Positions 9,412-16,425 of a stretch of DNA of 34,301 nt are shown piece by piece. Position 1 is the first letter of the stretch; each line of letters starts with the position of its first letter. A program made the position numbers and the translations under genes. The notes under the pieces are model-generated. The model had not been told where the DNA came from. It saw nothing but the letters and a program-made list of their open reading frames with translations, and did not search any database. The stretch comes from an uncultured Clostridia bacterium (GTDB lineage: Bacteria; Bacillota; Clostridia; UBA1381), in NCBI GenBank assembly GCA_947628515.1, contig CANRAG010000017.1, positions 1-34,301 on the forward strand, given 5' to 3'.

Positions 9412-9476
9412 GTTGTAATCATTTTGATTACAACTATATATTAGCATAATTTTGTTGTAATGTCAATAGTTACAAC
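9412..9476 (-). promoter_or_regulatory. Cupin promoter with two 23-bp operators
   Basis: On the minus strand, TTGACA (9461-9466), a 17-base spacer and TAATAT (9438-9443) form a strong promoter. Two dyads of the form GTTGTAAT-N7-TTACAAC lie at 9412-9434 (just downstream of -10; its arms extend to a perfect 18-bp inverted repeat) and at 9454-9476 (covering -35). Their centres are 42 bp apart, four helical turns. The same dyad precedes the Rrf2 gene (9958-9980). Confidence 0.85.
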
Positions 9477-9493
9477 GGAAAATACAAAAATTT

Positions 9494-9919
9494 TTACATC
9501 AATATATTTAACTGCTTCATCAAATCGGTGAGGGTCACGCTTTTTAACTCGTTTTCCAATGCCGTCTGAGCGTCCGCAAGGCGCGAATCCAACACCGCAT
9601 GAATATTTTTTCCGACAGGACATTCGGGGTTTGGATTTTCGTGAAAATTAAACAGGTTGCCTTCCACGCAGTCAACTGCCGTGTAAATGTCATAAAGAGT
9701 AATATCATCCGTGTCCTTTACGGGCATAGCGCCGCCGCTTCCTGCTTTAACGTCGATTATTCCCGCCGCCTTAAGGCTTGAGAGCGTGCGCCGTATCACG
9801 ACGGGATTTACATTAACGCTCGACGCTATGAAATCCGATGTCATTTTGTATTCCTTTCCGAGAACATAAATCGCAAGCAATGTATGAACCGCCACGGTAA
9901 ATCTTGATGTAATCTTCAT
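9494..9919 (-). CDS. Rrf2-family transcriptional regulator
   Basis: A 141-aa winged-helix repressor. The N-terminus MKITSRFTVAVHTLLAI, the recognition region VNPVVIRRTLSSLKAAGII and the wing AGSGGA are typical of Rrf2 proteins. Two cysteines (Cys84 and Cys100) are present rather than the three of IscR-type Fe-S sensors, resembling the YwnA/CymR-like branch; an Fe-S cluster is therefore doubtful. Start: the ATG at 9919 follows AGAGG; an in-frame GTG three codons earlier lies inside that ribosome binding site. The promoter carries the same 23-bp dyad as the cupin gene, which points to autorepression and control of the cupin. The inducing signal is not visible. Confidence 0.88.
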   Translation of the reverse strand: MKITSRFTVAVHTLLAIYVLGKEYKMTSDFIASSVNVNPVVIRRTLSSLKAAGIIDVKAGSGGAMPVKDTDDITLYDIYTAVDCVEGNLFNFHENPNPECPVGKNIHAVLDSRLADAQTALENELKSVTLTDLMKQLNILM

Positions 9920-9941
9920 ATTAAACACCTCTTTGGTTATA

Positions 9942-9980
9942 TTATATATTATTTTAGTTGTAATGTCAACGATTACATCA
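9942..9980 (-). promoter_or_regulatory. Rrf2 gene promoter with operator
   Basis: Minus strand: TTGACA (9965-9970), 17 bases, TATAAT (9942-9947). The dyad at 9958-9980 (GTTGTAAT, centre, GATTACATC) overlaps -35 in the same register as the operator of the cupin promoter. Confidence 0.85.
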
Positions 9981-10047
9981 TATCGAAATCACTTCAGTTG
10001 AATCATATTGATTTACCTATTAATGTTTAAAAATTTCCGGAAACCTA

Positions 10048-10091
10048 TTGACAAATCGTAGCTACAGGTGTAGTATATAAGTGTAGCTACA
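10048..10091 (+). promoter_or_regulatory. blaI-type promoter with BlaI/MecI-like operators
   Basis: TTGACA (10048-10053), a 17-base spacer and TAGTAT (10071-10076). TACAGGTGTA at 10063-10072 fits the BlaI/MecI half-site pattern TACA-N2-TGTA and sits between -35 and -10. Two copies of the palindrome GTAGCTAC are at 10058-10065 and 10083-10090, 25 bp apart. This is the expected arrangement for repression by the protein encoded just downstream. Confidence 0.8.
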
Positions 10092-10116
10092 AATATAGTT
10101 TCAGGAGGAATAGTTG

Positions 10117-10494
10117 ATGTCAACGCAAAAACAGACTATAACGGAAGCGGAATATGAAATTATGCGGCTTTTGTGGGACGCGGAGGGAAGCATGACAGTT
10201 AGCGACGTATGCGAAAGATTAGTCGGACGCGAATGGACTCCGTCCACGGTATCGACGCTTTTGCAGAGGCTCTCGAAGAAGGGCATAATCGGCTTTACAA
10301 AGCGCGGAAAAACGAATTGCTACTTCCCGGTTATGAAGCGCGACGAATACAGTATGAGCGAAACAAAATCGTTTCTGTCCAAGCTTTACGGCGGCTCGGT
10401 AAAGCGCATGGTCGCGTCGCTTTACGAAAACGAGGAAATCTCGGACGACGAGATAGACGAGCTTAGAAAAATGTTTTTGGAGAGCGATAAATGA
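10117..10494 (+). CDS. BlaI/MecI/CopY-family repressor
   Basis: A 125-aa winged-helix repressor. The N-terminal domain ITEAEYEIMRLLWDAEG, the recognition segment WTPSTVSTLLQRLSKKG and the C-terminal dimerisation part are typical of the Penicillinase_R family, which is inactivated by cleavage by a BlaR1-type membrane protease. Start: the ATG at 10117 is 8 bases after AGGAGG; an adjacent TTG would be too close. The TGA overlaps the M56 gene's ATG (ATGA), so repressor and protease are coupled. No beta-lactamase or PBP2a gene is in the window. The targets may be its own operon, the metal exporter downstream, or distant genes. Confidence 0.92.
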   Translation: MSTQKQTITEAEYEIMRLLWDAEGSMTVSDVCERLVGREWTPSTVSTLLQRLSKKGIIGFTKRGKTNCYFPVMKRDEYSMSETKSFLSKLYGGSVKRMVASLYENEEISDDEIDELRKMFLESDK

Positions 10495-11318
10495 TTTATA
10501 CGGTTTTTAAAACAGTGCTTGCAATGAGCGCGTTCGGCTTCGCGGTTGTGGTACTTTTGCTTTTGCTCAAACCCGTAATGACACGCTTTTTCTCCGCGCG
10601 GCTTCAATATGCGTCGTGGATTATCGCGGGGGTGTTTATGCTCGTGCCGTTCTGGCGGTTAGTACCGGGTGATATTGGGATTTTCGTACCGAAACAGACG
10701 CGGTCGGCGCAGACCGAAACCGCGGTTGAATACAATTCACGCGAAACCTATACTCCGGTTATAATAGAACGTGTGCCGCTTGAGTACCGCGAGATAGAGT
10801 TAGTGCCCGAAAAGCGCGTTCGGCTTGTGGATTTACTCGCATACATATGGCTCGCGGGAGCGGGGATTTTCATTCTGTCAGCTGCCGTAAGCTACGCGAT
10901 GTTTCTCGTAAAGCGGCGCAAAAGCTCGCTAAATGTAGAAGAGAACGCCGTGCTCGAACAGGTCAAACAGGAGCTTAAAATCAAGCGGCGAATACGCATG
11001 CGTACGTCGCCGGATGTGAGATCGCCAATGCTTGTCGGCGCGATGTTTCCGGTGATATATATGCCGATGACAAGCCTTACGGATGAGCGGATGCGAATGG
11101 TGTTCCTGCATGAGCTTACGCATTACAAGCGCGGGGATTTGCTCGTAAAGTGGTTTTCACTGCCGGTTAACGCGCTGCACTGGTTCAACCCGATGGCGTA
11201 CCTGTTTGCCGCGAGCTTGAACGAGTCGTGCGAGATAGCCTGCGACATGGCTGTAACGCGCAGTATGAATGACGACGCGCGGAAGCTGTATATGGCTGCT
11301 ATTCTGGATTTGTTATAG
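10491..11318 (+). CDS. BlaR1-type M56 peptidase, N-terminal part ending at an in-frame TAG
   Basis: A 275-aa polytopic membrane protease module. Three hydrophobic segments (about 5-27, 38-56, 113-140) are followed by a zinc-protease domain with HELTH at 207-211 and ESCEIACD at 245-252. BlaR1/MecR1 proteins continue through a last membrane helix into an extracellular sensor domain; this one stops at TAG (11316-11318). The next open frame (11343-12458) is in the same reading frame with no other stop between, and it starts with the missing fourth membrane segment. The pair therefore looks like one BlaR1-like gene split by a single nonsense codon, or an evolved two-piece receptor. The repressor gene overlaps its start. 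Confidence 0.88.
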   Translation: MIYTVFKTVLAMSAFGFAVVVLLLLLKPVMTRFFSARLQYASWIIAGVFMLVPFWRLVPGDIGIFVPKQTRSAQTETAVEYNSRETYTPVIIERVPLEYREIELVPEKRVRLVDLLAYIWLAGAGIFILSAAVSYAMFLVKRRKSSLNVEENAVLEQVKQELKIKRRIRMRTSPDVRSPMLVGAMFPVIYMPMTSLTDERMRMVFLHELTHYKRGDLLVKWFSLPVNALHWFNPMAYLFAASLNESCEIACDMAVTRSMNDDARKLYMAAILDLL

Positions 11319-11342
11319 AAACGGAAAAGGAGAAAGGGAGAT

Positions 11343-12458
11343 ATGTTTAATAAATTTTACACAACACAAATGAGCGGCTCGGCGAAGATGCTGCAAAAAC
11401 GGTTTACCGAAATACGCCGCAGACGCGGCAGGGCAGCGCGACTTGTGGCGGCGGTTATGTCGGCGGTTATGGCAGTTTCCATGCTTGCCGCGACAGCGGC
11501 TATGGCGGCGATTGGTTCGGACGGGTTGGAATATTGGGATAAGGATGAAATATATCTGACGGGCGGAATGAGCTTCGATATTAATATATCTGGTTTGTAT
11601 GTTCCGGAATATCTGAAAACAGACGTCGCCGGAGACGACGGCAATATTCACTGCGAGGTTAAAAATTACGACTACCGCTATACGGATGGTGTTATAAATT
11701 GTAAGGGGACGCTGTCTCTTTCCGGAGGGCGCGGAAAACTTACAATGGCTTTGCAGGACGGTTCGTATTATGACGGTGTAGGACTGGACACTGACAGTGA
11801 AACGTATAAATATCTCACGGATATAAAACAGCGCACAGGTGCTGACAAGCTTACGGATTTAGGCTATGCCGTAACCGACACAACCGGAAGCGGCACCGAA
11901 GGTAAGCTCGGTTGCGACAGCTCGGAACAGACGCATTGGGTAACACTGTTTTTTGCAATAAAAGACAACCGCTGCACAAACGTAATTTTCAGCTTCGCGG
12001 GCGAGTATGTTTTGACGTCCGAGCTAAAGTATGTTGATATAGGCATGAGAATGGACAGCCCAGCTGTAAAAAATATTGCGATGTCCGGAACAATGGAGGA
12101 TATGGTGACGGATTTCAATAAAATGCCGTATTACTCGGCAAAGTTTTTCAGTGCCTATGAGCAGGATTTTTATAAAAATCTGTCAATTGAAGGGTTTAAT
12201 GTAGACATTATCGGCGCGGGCGAAAACGAAATTACCGTACGCAGCGATGTAACATATCCCGGTATTGATGGTGTATGGGTTAAGGTATACAATGACGAGA
12301 ACGGAACTCTTATGAGTCAAAATATTTCTCCGACCGCAATTTTACATCTTGCCGTCAACGAACATTATGAAAAAGGCAAAACCTACCGTGTGGAGCTTGC
12401 GTATATGAGTAAAGGTAACATTGTTTACCGTTGGCAGAAGTATGTTACAGTTGAATAG
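11343..12458 (+). CDS. Membrane-anchored sensor-like domain, probable C-terminal half of the split BlaR1-like protein
   Basis: A 371-aa protein. It begins with a basic stretch (residues about 15-32, KMLQKRFTEIRRRRGR) typical of the M56 linker, then one hydrophobic helix (about 33-58), then roughly 310 residues likely to lie outside the membrane. The external part has no penicillin-binding SxxK/SxN/KTG set that I can see and no domain I recognise; it is rich in Asp, Tyr and Gly and looks beta-structured. An AGGAG (11328-11332) and a GGGAG (11336-11340) precede the ATG, so separate translation is possible. It lies in frame with the M56 part across one TAG. It may sense a ligand other than a beta-lactam. 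The stop is followed by a T8 run and the metal-gene promoter. Confidence 0.7.
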   Translation: MFNKFYTTQMSGSAKMLQKRFTEIRRRRGRAARLVAAVMSAVMAVSMLAATAAMAAIGSDGLEYWDKDEIYLTGGMSFDINISGLYVPEYLKTDVAGDDGNIHCEVKNYDYRYTDGVINCKGTLSLSGGRGKLTMALQDGSYYDGVGLDTDSETYKYLTDIKQRTGADKLTDLGYAVTDTTGSGTEGKLGCDSSEQTHWVTLFFAIKDNRCTNVIFSFAGEYVLTSELKYVDIGMRMDSPAVKNIAMSGTMEDMVTDFNKMPYYSAKFFSAYEQDFYKNLSIEGFNVDIIGAGENEITVRSDVTYPGIDGVWVKVYNDENGTLMSQNISPTAILHLAVNEHYEKGKTYRVELAYMSKGNIVYRWQKYVTVE

Positions 12459-12496
12459 CCACATCAAAAGAGCGTATCATTTTTTTTTAAAAAGTA

Positions 12497-12559
12497 TTGA
12501 CAAATAGGGAAACAGATGCTATAATATAATTGTTCATATGAACAAACGTTCATATGAAC
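12497..12559 (+). promoter_or_regulatory. Metal-operon promoter with tandem palindromic operators
   Basis: TTGACA (12497-12502), 17 bases, TATAAT (12520-12525): a full-consensus promoter. Overlapping the expected start are two palindromes, TTGTTCATATGAACAA (12530-12545) and GTTCATATGAAC (12548-12559). Read across both, ATATGAAC-N4-GTTCATAT resembles ArsR/SmtB-family (CadC, CzrA) sites. No ArsR-type gene is in the window. Confidence 0.85.
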
Positions 12560-12587
12560 AATTATTCAAATTATGGAGGTATAGAAA

Positions 12588-12809
12588 ATGAGAAAGAGCT
12601 ATAAAATAGAGGTGGACTGTGCAAACTGTGCTAACAAGATGGAGAACGCGGCGAACAATACCGAGGGAGTTAAAAAGGCGGTCGTAAACTTCATGGCACT
12701 TAAGATGAATGTGGAGTTTGAAGAAGGCGCAAATCCCAAAACAGTTATGCCCGTGGTTTTAAAAAATTGCCGAAAGATTGAGAGCGATTGCGAAATTTTC
12801 GGAATATGA
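12588..12809 (+). CDS. Free heavy-metal-associated (HMA) domain protein
   Basis: A 73-aa ferredoxin-like HMA domain. The metal site is DCANC at residues 10-14, in the form common in the N-terminal domains of Zn/Cd/Pb ATPases (DCANCA) rather than the GMTCxxC of copper chaperones. GGAGGT lies 7 bases before the ATG. The ATPase encoded 64 bases downstream has no such domain of its own, so this looks like a detached metal-binding domain that delivers metal to, or regulates, the pump. Cytosolic. The alternative, a copper chaperone (CopZ), is less likely given the DCANC form and the neighbouring ATPase type. Confidence 0.88.
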   Translation: MRKSYKIEVDCANCANKMENAANNTEGVKKAVVNFMALKMNVEFEEGANPKTVMPVVLKNCRKIESDCEIFGI

Positions 12810-12839
12810 GACGGGAGGCTGCGTGAATATGCAAAACGC

Positions 12840-12859
12840 ATCCAATACTGATATTGGAT
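12840..12859 (+). other. Hairpin just ahead of the ATPase ribosome binding site
   Basis: ATCCAATA (12840-12847), loop CTGA, TATTGGAT (12852-12859): a perfect 8-bp stem one base from the GGGGGT that serves the GTG start. It may tune translation of the pump relative to the HMA protein. Confidence 0.55.
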
Positions 12860-12873
12860 AGGGGGTATGAACA

Positions 12874-14748
12874 GTGAGTAAAAAGCAGAAAAAGGTGCTC
12901 TTTAGAATTATAATTTCCTTTGCCGCGCTTGTCGTCTGCGGTATTGTTTCCTACATATTTGACGGTATGCCATCATGGGGACAGCTTTTGATGTACCTTG
13001 TGCCGTATCTTATTATAGGTTATGATATATTGAAAAAGGCGGGAAAAGGTATTTTAAACCGTCAGGTATTTGATGAGAATTTTTTGATGGCTGTTGCAAC
13101 AATAGGTGCGGTTGCGCTCGGAGAGTACAGAGAAGGCGCGGCTGTCATGCTGTTTTATCAGATAGGCGAGCTTTTCCAGAGCATCGCTGTGGGCAGGAGC
13201 CGCCGCAATATCGCCGCGCTTATGGACATACGCCCCGATTGCGCGTATATTGAACGGGACGGGGAGATTGCAGAGGTCGATCCTGACGAGGTTGAGGTAG
13301 GCAGCGAGATAGTTGTAAGACCGGGCGAGAGAATACCTATCGATGGTATAATATATGACGGTAAAACAACGCTTAACACCGCCGCGCTTACGGGGGAAAG
13401 CCTTCCGGCGGACGCGAAGGCCGGAGACGAGGTGCATAGCGGGAGCATAAATCTTACCGGACTTATACGCATAAAAACCACAAAGGAATTTGGCGAATCG
13501 ACGGCGTCAAAGATATTGGAGCTTGTGGAAAATTCAAGCTCGAAGAAGTCAAAATCCGAAAATTTCATAAGCCGTTTTGCAAGATACTATACTCCGGCCG
13601 TGTGCGGCGGTGCGCTTGCGCTCGCGTTGGCGGGGCCGCTTGTAAGGATTATGTTAGGAATGTCCCCGGCATGGGGCAGCTGGGTGATGCGGGCACTTAC
13701 GTTCCTCGTAATAAGCTGCCCGTGCGCGTTGGTCATAAGTATTCCGTTAAGCTTCTTTGCGGGAATAGGCGGAGCGAGCGGAAAGGGCGTGCTTATAAAG
13801 GGCTCAAACTATCTTGAAACAATGTCAAAGACCAAGTATGTGGTATTTGACAAGACCGGGACAATTACGCAGGGAGTATTTGAGGTTACGGCCGTTCACC
13901 ACAATGCCCGCGAGCGCGAGACGCTTTTGGAATATGCGGCTCTTGCAGAGAGCGGTTCAAACCATCCGATTGCAAAAAGTATAATAAAAGCTTGCAAAAC
14001 CGCGCCGGATAAAGCAAGGGTAACGGAGCTTGAGGAGCTTGCCGGACGGGGGGTAAAGGCGGTCATTGACGGCAAAACCGTGGCGGTCGGCAATGATAAG
14101 CTCATGCGCGAGCTGGGTGTGGAATACAGGAAATGTCATAAGTCAGGGACCATTGTGCATATTTCCGTAGATGGTATGTACGAAGGGCATATTGTTATTT
14201 CGGACGTTATAAAGCCCACTTCAAGACAGGCAATATCTGAGCTGAAAGCGGCGGGGGTAAAACGCGCCGTTATGCTTACCGGAGACAGCGTAGCGGCAGC
14301 GGAACCGATTGCCGCCGAAGCGGGCATGGATGAGGTGTACGCAAATCTTATGCCGGCTGATAAGGTAGAGAAATTGGAATGGCTGATTGACAGGAAAAAT
14401 GACGGTGAAACGGTTGCGTTTGTCGGCGATGGGATAAACGACGCACCTGTTCTGTCGCGGGCGGACGTGGGTATTGCCATGGGCGCGCTCGGCTCTGACG
14501 CGGCAATAGAGGCGGCGGACGTCGTGCTTATGGACGACAATCCGTTAAAGCTTGCGCTTGCCATACGTATTTCTCGCAAGTGTATGCGTATAGTATACCA
14601 GAACATCGTATTTGCGATTGGCGTAAAGCTGATATGTCTTGCGCTGGGCGCAATGGGGATTGCCAATATGTGGCTTGCTATATTTGCCGACGTCGGGGTA
14701 ATGGTGCTTGCGGTACTCAACGCTATAAGGACATTGCACATTAAGTAA
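12874..14748 (+). CDS. P1B-type ATPase, zinc/cadmium/lead exporter class
   Basis: A 624-aa membrane pump that exports divalent soft metals using ATP. Seen: actuator TGES (173-176), membrane metal site CPC (282-284), phosphorylation motif DKTGT with Asp326, nucleotide-domain motif SGSNHP with HP at 364-365, GDGINDAP near the C-terminal third, and FADVG in the last helix. CPC with the late Asp indicates the P1B-2 (ZntA/CadA) class. It starts straight at the first membrane helices and lacks the usual N-terminal metal domain, which is provided in trans by the preceding gene. Start: the GTG at 12874 follows GGGGGT; the nearby ATG is out of frame and stops at once. Confidence 0.94.
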   Translation: MSKKQKKVLFRIIISFAALVVCGIVSYIFDGMPSWGQLLMYLVPYLIIGYDILKKAGKGILNRQVFDENFLMAVATIGAVALGEYREGAAVMLFYQIGELFQSIAVGRSRRNIAALMDIRPDCAYIERDGEIAEVDPDEVEVGSEIVVRPGERIPIDGIIYDGKTTLNTAALTGESLPADAKAGDEVHSGSINLTGLIRIKTTKEFGESTASKILELVENSSSKKSKSENFISRFARYYTPAVCGGALALALAGPLVRIMLGMSPAWGSWVMRALTFLVISCPCALVISIPLSFFAGIGGASGKGVLIKGSNYLETMSKTKYVVFDKTGTITQGVFEVTAVHHNARERETLLEYAALAESGSNHPIAKSIIKACKTAPDKARVTELEELAGRGVKAVIDGKTVAVGNDKLMRELGVEYRKCHKSGTIVHISVDGMYEGHIVISDVIKPTSRQAISELKAAGVKRAVMLTGDSVAAAEPIAAEAGMDEVYANLMPADKVEKLEWLIDRKNDGETVAFVGDGINDAPVLSRADVGIAMGALGSDAAIEAADVVLMDDNPLKLALAIRISRKCMRIVYQNIVFAIGVKLICLALGAMGIANMWLAIFADVGVMVLAVLNAIRTLHIK

Positions 14749-14808
14749 AAAGGCGGTTTTTATCGCTTTGACTTTTGCCGGCCGGGCGTAAATTTTTTGA
14801 AAAAAGGG

Positions 14809-14874
14809 TTGACAAATGTTAAGGTTTCTGCTATAATAGTTCATGTCGTTGAATAAGCGGCATGAACTATTATA
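14809..14874 (+). promoter_or_regulatory. tRNA promoter with a 17-bp inverted repeat at -10
   Basis: TTGACA (14809-14814), 17 bases, TATAAT (14832-14837) drive the two tRNA genes. The arms 14832-14848 and 14858-14874 form a 17-bp inverted repeat (one G.U pair, 9-base centre) that begins with the -10 box itself and ends 2 bases before the first tRNA. Because half of it lies upstream of the expected start, it more likely acts as a DNA site than as an RNA hairpin. Confidence 0.8.
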
Positions 14875-14875
14875 T

Positions 14876-14964
14876 GGAGAGATGTCTGAGTGGTTGAAAG
14901 AGCCGGTCTTGAAAACCGGTAACGGTTCCGCCGTTCGCGGGTTCGAATCCCGCTCTCTCCTCCA
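14876..14964 (+). tRNA. tRNA-Ser (anticodon UGA)
   Basis: The acceptor stem GGAGAGA (14876-14882) pairs with TCTCTCC (14954-14960), and CCA is encoded at 14962-14964. The anticodon loop CTTGAAA between CCGGT and ACCGG gives UGA. A long variable arm of the class II type and the GTTCGAATCCC T-loop are present. The discriminator base is T, unlike the G of the second serine tRNA. Confidence 0.95.
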
Positions 14965-15052
14965 TTTAAAACTCAATATTGTGAGTGACTGCATACGGAT
15001 GGATTACTTATGAGAAGGCAGTAATTCAAAAAACTCTGTGTGCATATTTTTT

Positions 15053-15143
15053 GGAGAAGTACTCAAGAGGCCGAAGAGGCGCCCCTGCTAAGGGTGTAGG
15101 TCGGGTAACCGGCGCGAGGGTTCAAATCCCTCCTTCTCCGCCA
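15053..15143 (+). tRNA. tRNA-Ser (anticodon GCU), integration site of the element
   Basis: Acceptor stem GGAGAAG (15053-15059) with CTTCTCC (15133-15139), discriminator G, encoded CCA. The loop CTGCTAA gives anticodon GCU. It has a long variable arm as in other serine tRNAs. Its last 23 bases are repeated exactly at 22540-22562, which marks it as the attachment site. The element restores the tRNA 3' end, so the gene stays intact. No separate promoter is clear, so it is probably co-transcribed with tRNA-Ser(UGA). Confidence 0.95.
15121..15143 (+). repeat. attL core (tRNA-Ser 3' end)
   Basis: The 23 bases from the T-loop to CCA of tRNA-Ser(GCU), identical to 22540-22562. Identity ends abruptly on both sides (G versus C before, A versus T after). 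Confidence 0.93.
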
Positions 15144-15153
15144 ACAAAGAATG

Positions 15154-15185
15154 GCTTGAAACCTTGTGTTTCAGGCTATTTTTTT
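15154..15185 (+). terminator. Element-supplied terminator behind the tRNA
   Basis: GCTTGAAAC (15154-15162) pairs with GTTTCAGGC (15168-15176; one G.U), loop of 5, then T-A-T7. It lies just inside the element and replaces the tRNA's displaced original terminator at 22570-22612. Confidence 0.85.
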
Positions 15186-15191
15186 GTCTAC

Positions 15192-15213
15192 TGACAACGG
15201 TTTTTCGACAACA
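15192..15213 (+). repeat. Possible integrase arm sites, left end
   Basis: TGACAACGG (15192-15200) and TCGACAACA (15205-15213), same orientation, about 50-70 bp from the attL core. The core (T/C)GACAAC(A/G) recurs twice near attR, which is what arm-type sites of a tyrosine integrase would look like. Confidence 0.5.
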
Positions 15214-15220
15214 TTTCAAT

Positions 15221-16399
15221 TTAAGCATTGTTTAACAACTCTTGAATGATTTTTACATTTTCTTCATTTACGCGCTTATCCGCATGTACATATATTTTCT
15301 CTGTAATAGCGGTTGAACCATGTCCTAATTGCCGCGTAATATCCGTTACCGCTGTTTTACCATAGTTAAATAAAGCTGTAGCATGGAAATGCCTAAAATC
15401 ATGCGGGCGGCAATACGGCAAATCCAAAGCCTTCATCATGCGCTTTAACATACGGTTAATGCTGTTAGGATTATAAATTTTACCGTCTGCTTGTCTTATA
15501 ACGTAGTCATACTCATATTCAGTATAATAATCTTTCAGTAATGCTCTGTTTTTGTCTTGTTGAGCTTTTTCTGATTTTAAAAGTTCAACCACAATAGGCG
15601 GTATAGATAAAATCCTGATACTGTTTTTAGATTTTGGTGTTGTCAGTTTCAAGTAATTTTCTTTCTTGTTTCCGGTTCTGTTATACTTGATATGGACTGT
15701 AGCATTATCTAAATCAACATTATCCCATGTCAAGCCCAGCAATTCACCCTTGCGGCAGCCTGTGTAAACTTGCAAATGCAAAAACAAACTGCTTTTATCG
15801 TTTGATGTAATTGCATAAGTTAATAATTTTATAACCTGCTCCGCTGTGTAAATTGTAGGCTCGTGCTCTGCCTCGTCAGTAAATAGCGGTATTTTTGCGC
15901 GTAAAGCTGCGTTTTCTGTTATTAGTCCGTTATCCTGTGCATAGTCTAACGCCGATGTTAAGACTCCGCGAATGTTCATCACGGACTTTTTGCGCAAACC
16001 TTCTTTGCCGTTGGTTTTTCCTTTCTCCGCAAGATAAACAAAATACTCTGTGAAGTGCATAGGTCTTAAATCCAAAAGTTTAAACTTATACTTGCTGAAA
16101 TACGGCTTTATTTTACCTTCCACACTCTTATAATAGCCCTCATAAGTGCTGTCTTTAATAAGCGGCTTAATTTGGTTTAACCACCAATCAAGATATTCTA
16201 CAAAAGCCATATTGAATAATTCGTATGTACCTTCTTGTAATTGCTGTAATAAACTATTCATAGCCTGTTTAGCTTTACGTTCAGGCGTATTGCGAATATC
16301 AAGCCCTAGGCTTTTTGTATTTTCTTTACCGTTGAGGCGATAATATACAACCCACTTATTACCTCTTTTTCTTAATGTCCCTGATACTTTGTTGCTCAT
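15221..16399 (-). CDS. int: Tyrosine integrase
   Basis: A 392-aa site-specific recombinase that inserts and excises the element at tRNA-Ser. N-terminal arm-binding region (about 1-60), SAM-like core-binding domain (about 62-165) and catalytic domain with Arg216 (TGCRKGE), Lys in TPKSKNSIR, His333-x-x-Arg336 (HDFRH), His360 (LGHGS) and the nucleophile Tyr370 (EKIYVH). All catalytic residues are present, so it should be active. AGGAGG lies just before the ATG. It is the last gene of a minus-strand set with the excisionase, and its 3' end faces the tRNA, the usual position. Confidence 0.96.
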   Translation of the reverse strand: MSNKVSGTLRKRGNKWVVYYRLNGKENTKSLGLDIRNTPERKAKQAMNSLLQQLQEGTYELFNMAFVEYLDWWLNQIKPLIKDSTYEGYYKSVEGKIKPYFSKYKFKLLDLRPMHFTEYFVYLAEKGKTNGKEGLRKKSVMNIRGVLTSALDYAQDNGLITENAALRAKIPLFTDEAEHEPTIYTAEQVIKLLTYAITSNDKSSLFLHLQVYTGCRKGELLGLTWDNVDLDNATVHIKYNRTGNKKENYLKLTTPKSKNSIRILSIPPIVVELLKSEKAQQDKNRALLKDYYTEYEYDYVIRQADGKIYNPNSINRMLKRMMKALDLPYCRPHDFRHFHATALFNYGKTAVTDITRQLGHGSTAITEKIYVHADKRVNEENVKIIQELLNNA

Positions 16400-16425
16400 T
16401 TATACCTCCTTCTACTGTTATCCGG

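Noticed and set aside
14751..14775. Terminator after the P1B ATPase
   Set aside because: The AAAGGCG/CGC-TTT pairing is short and bulged with no proper T-run, so I do not list it as a feature.
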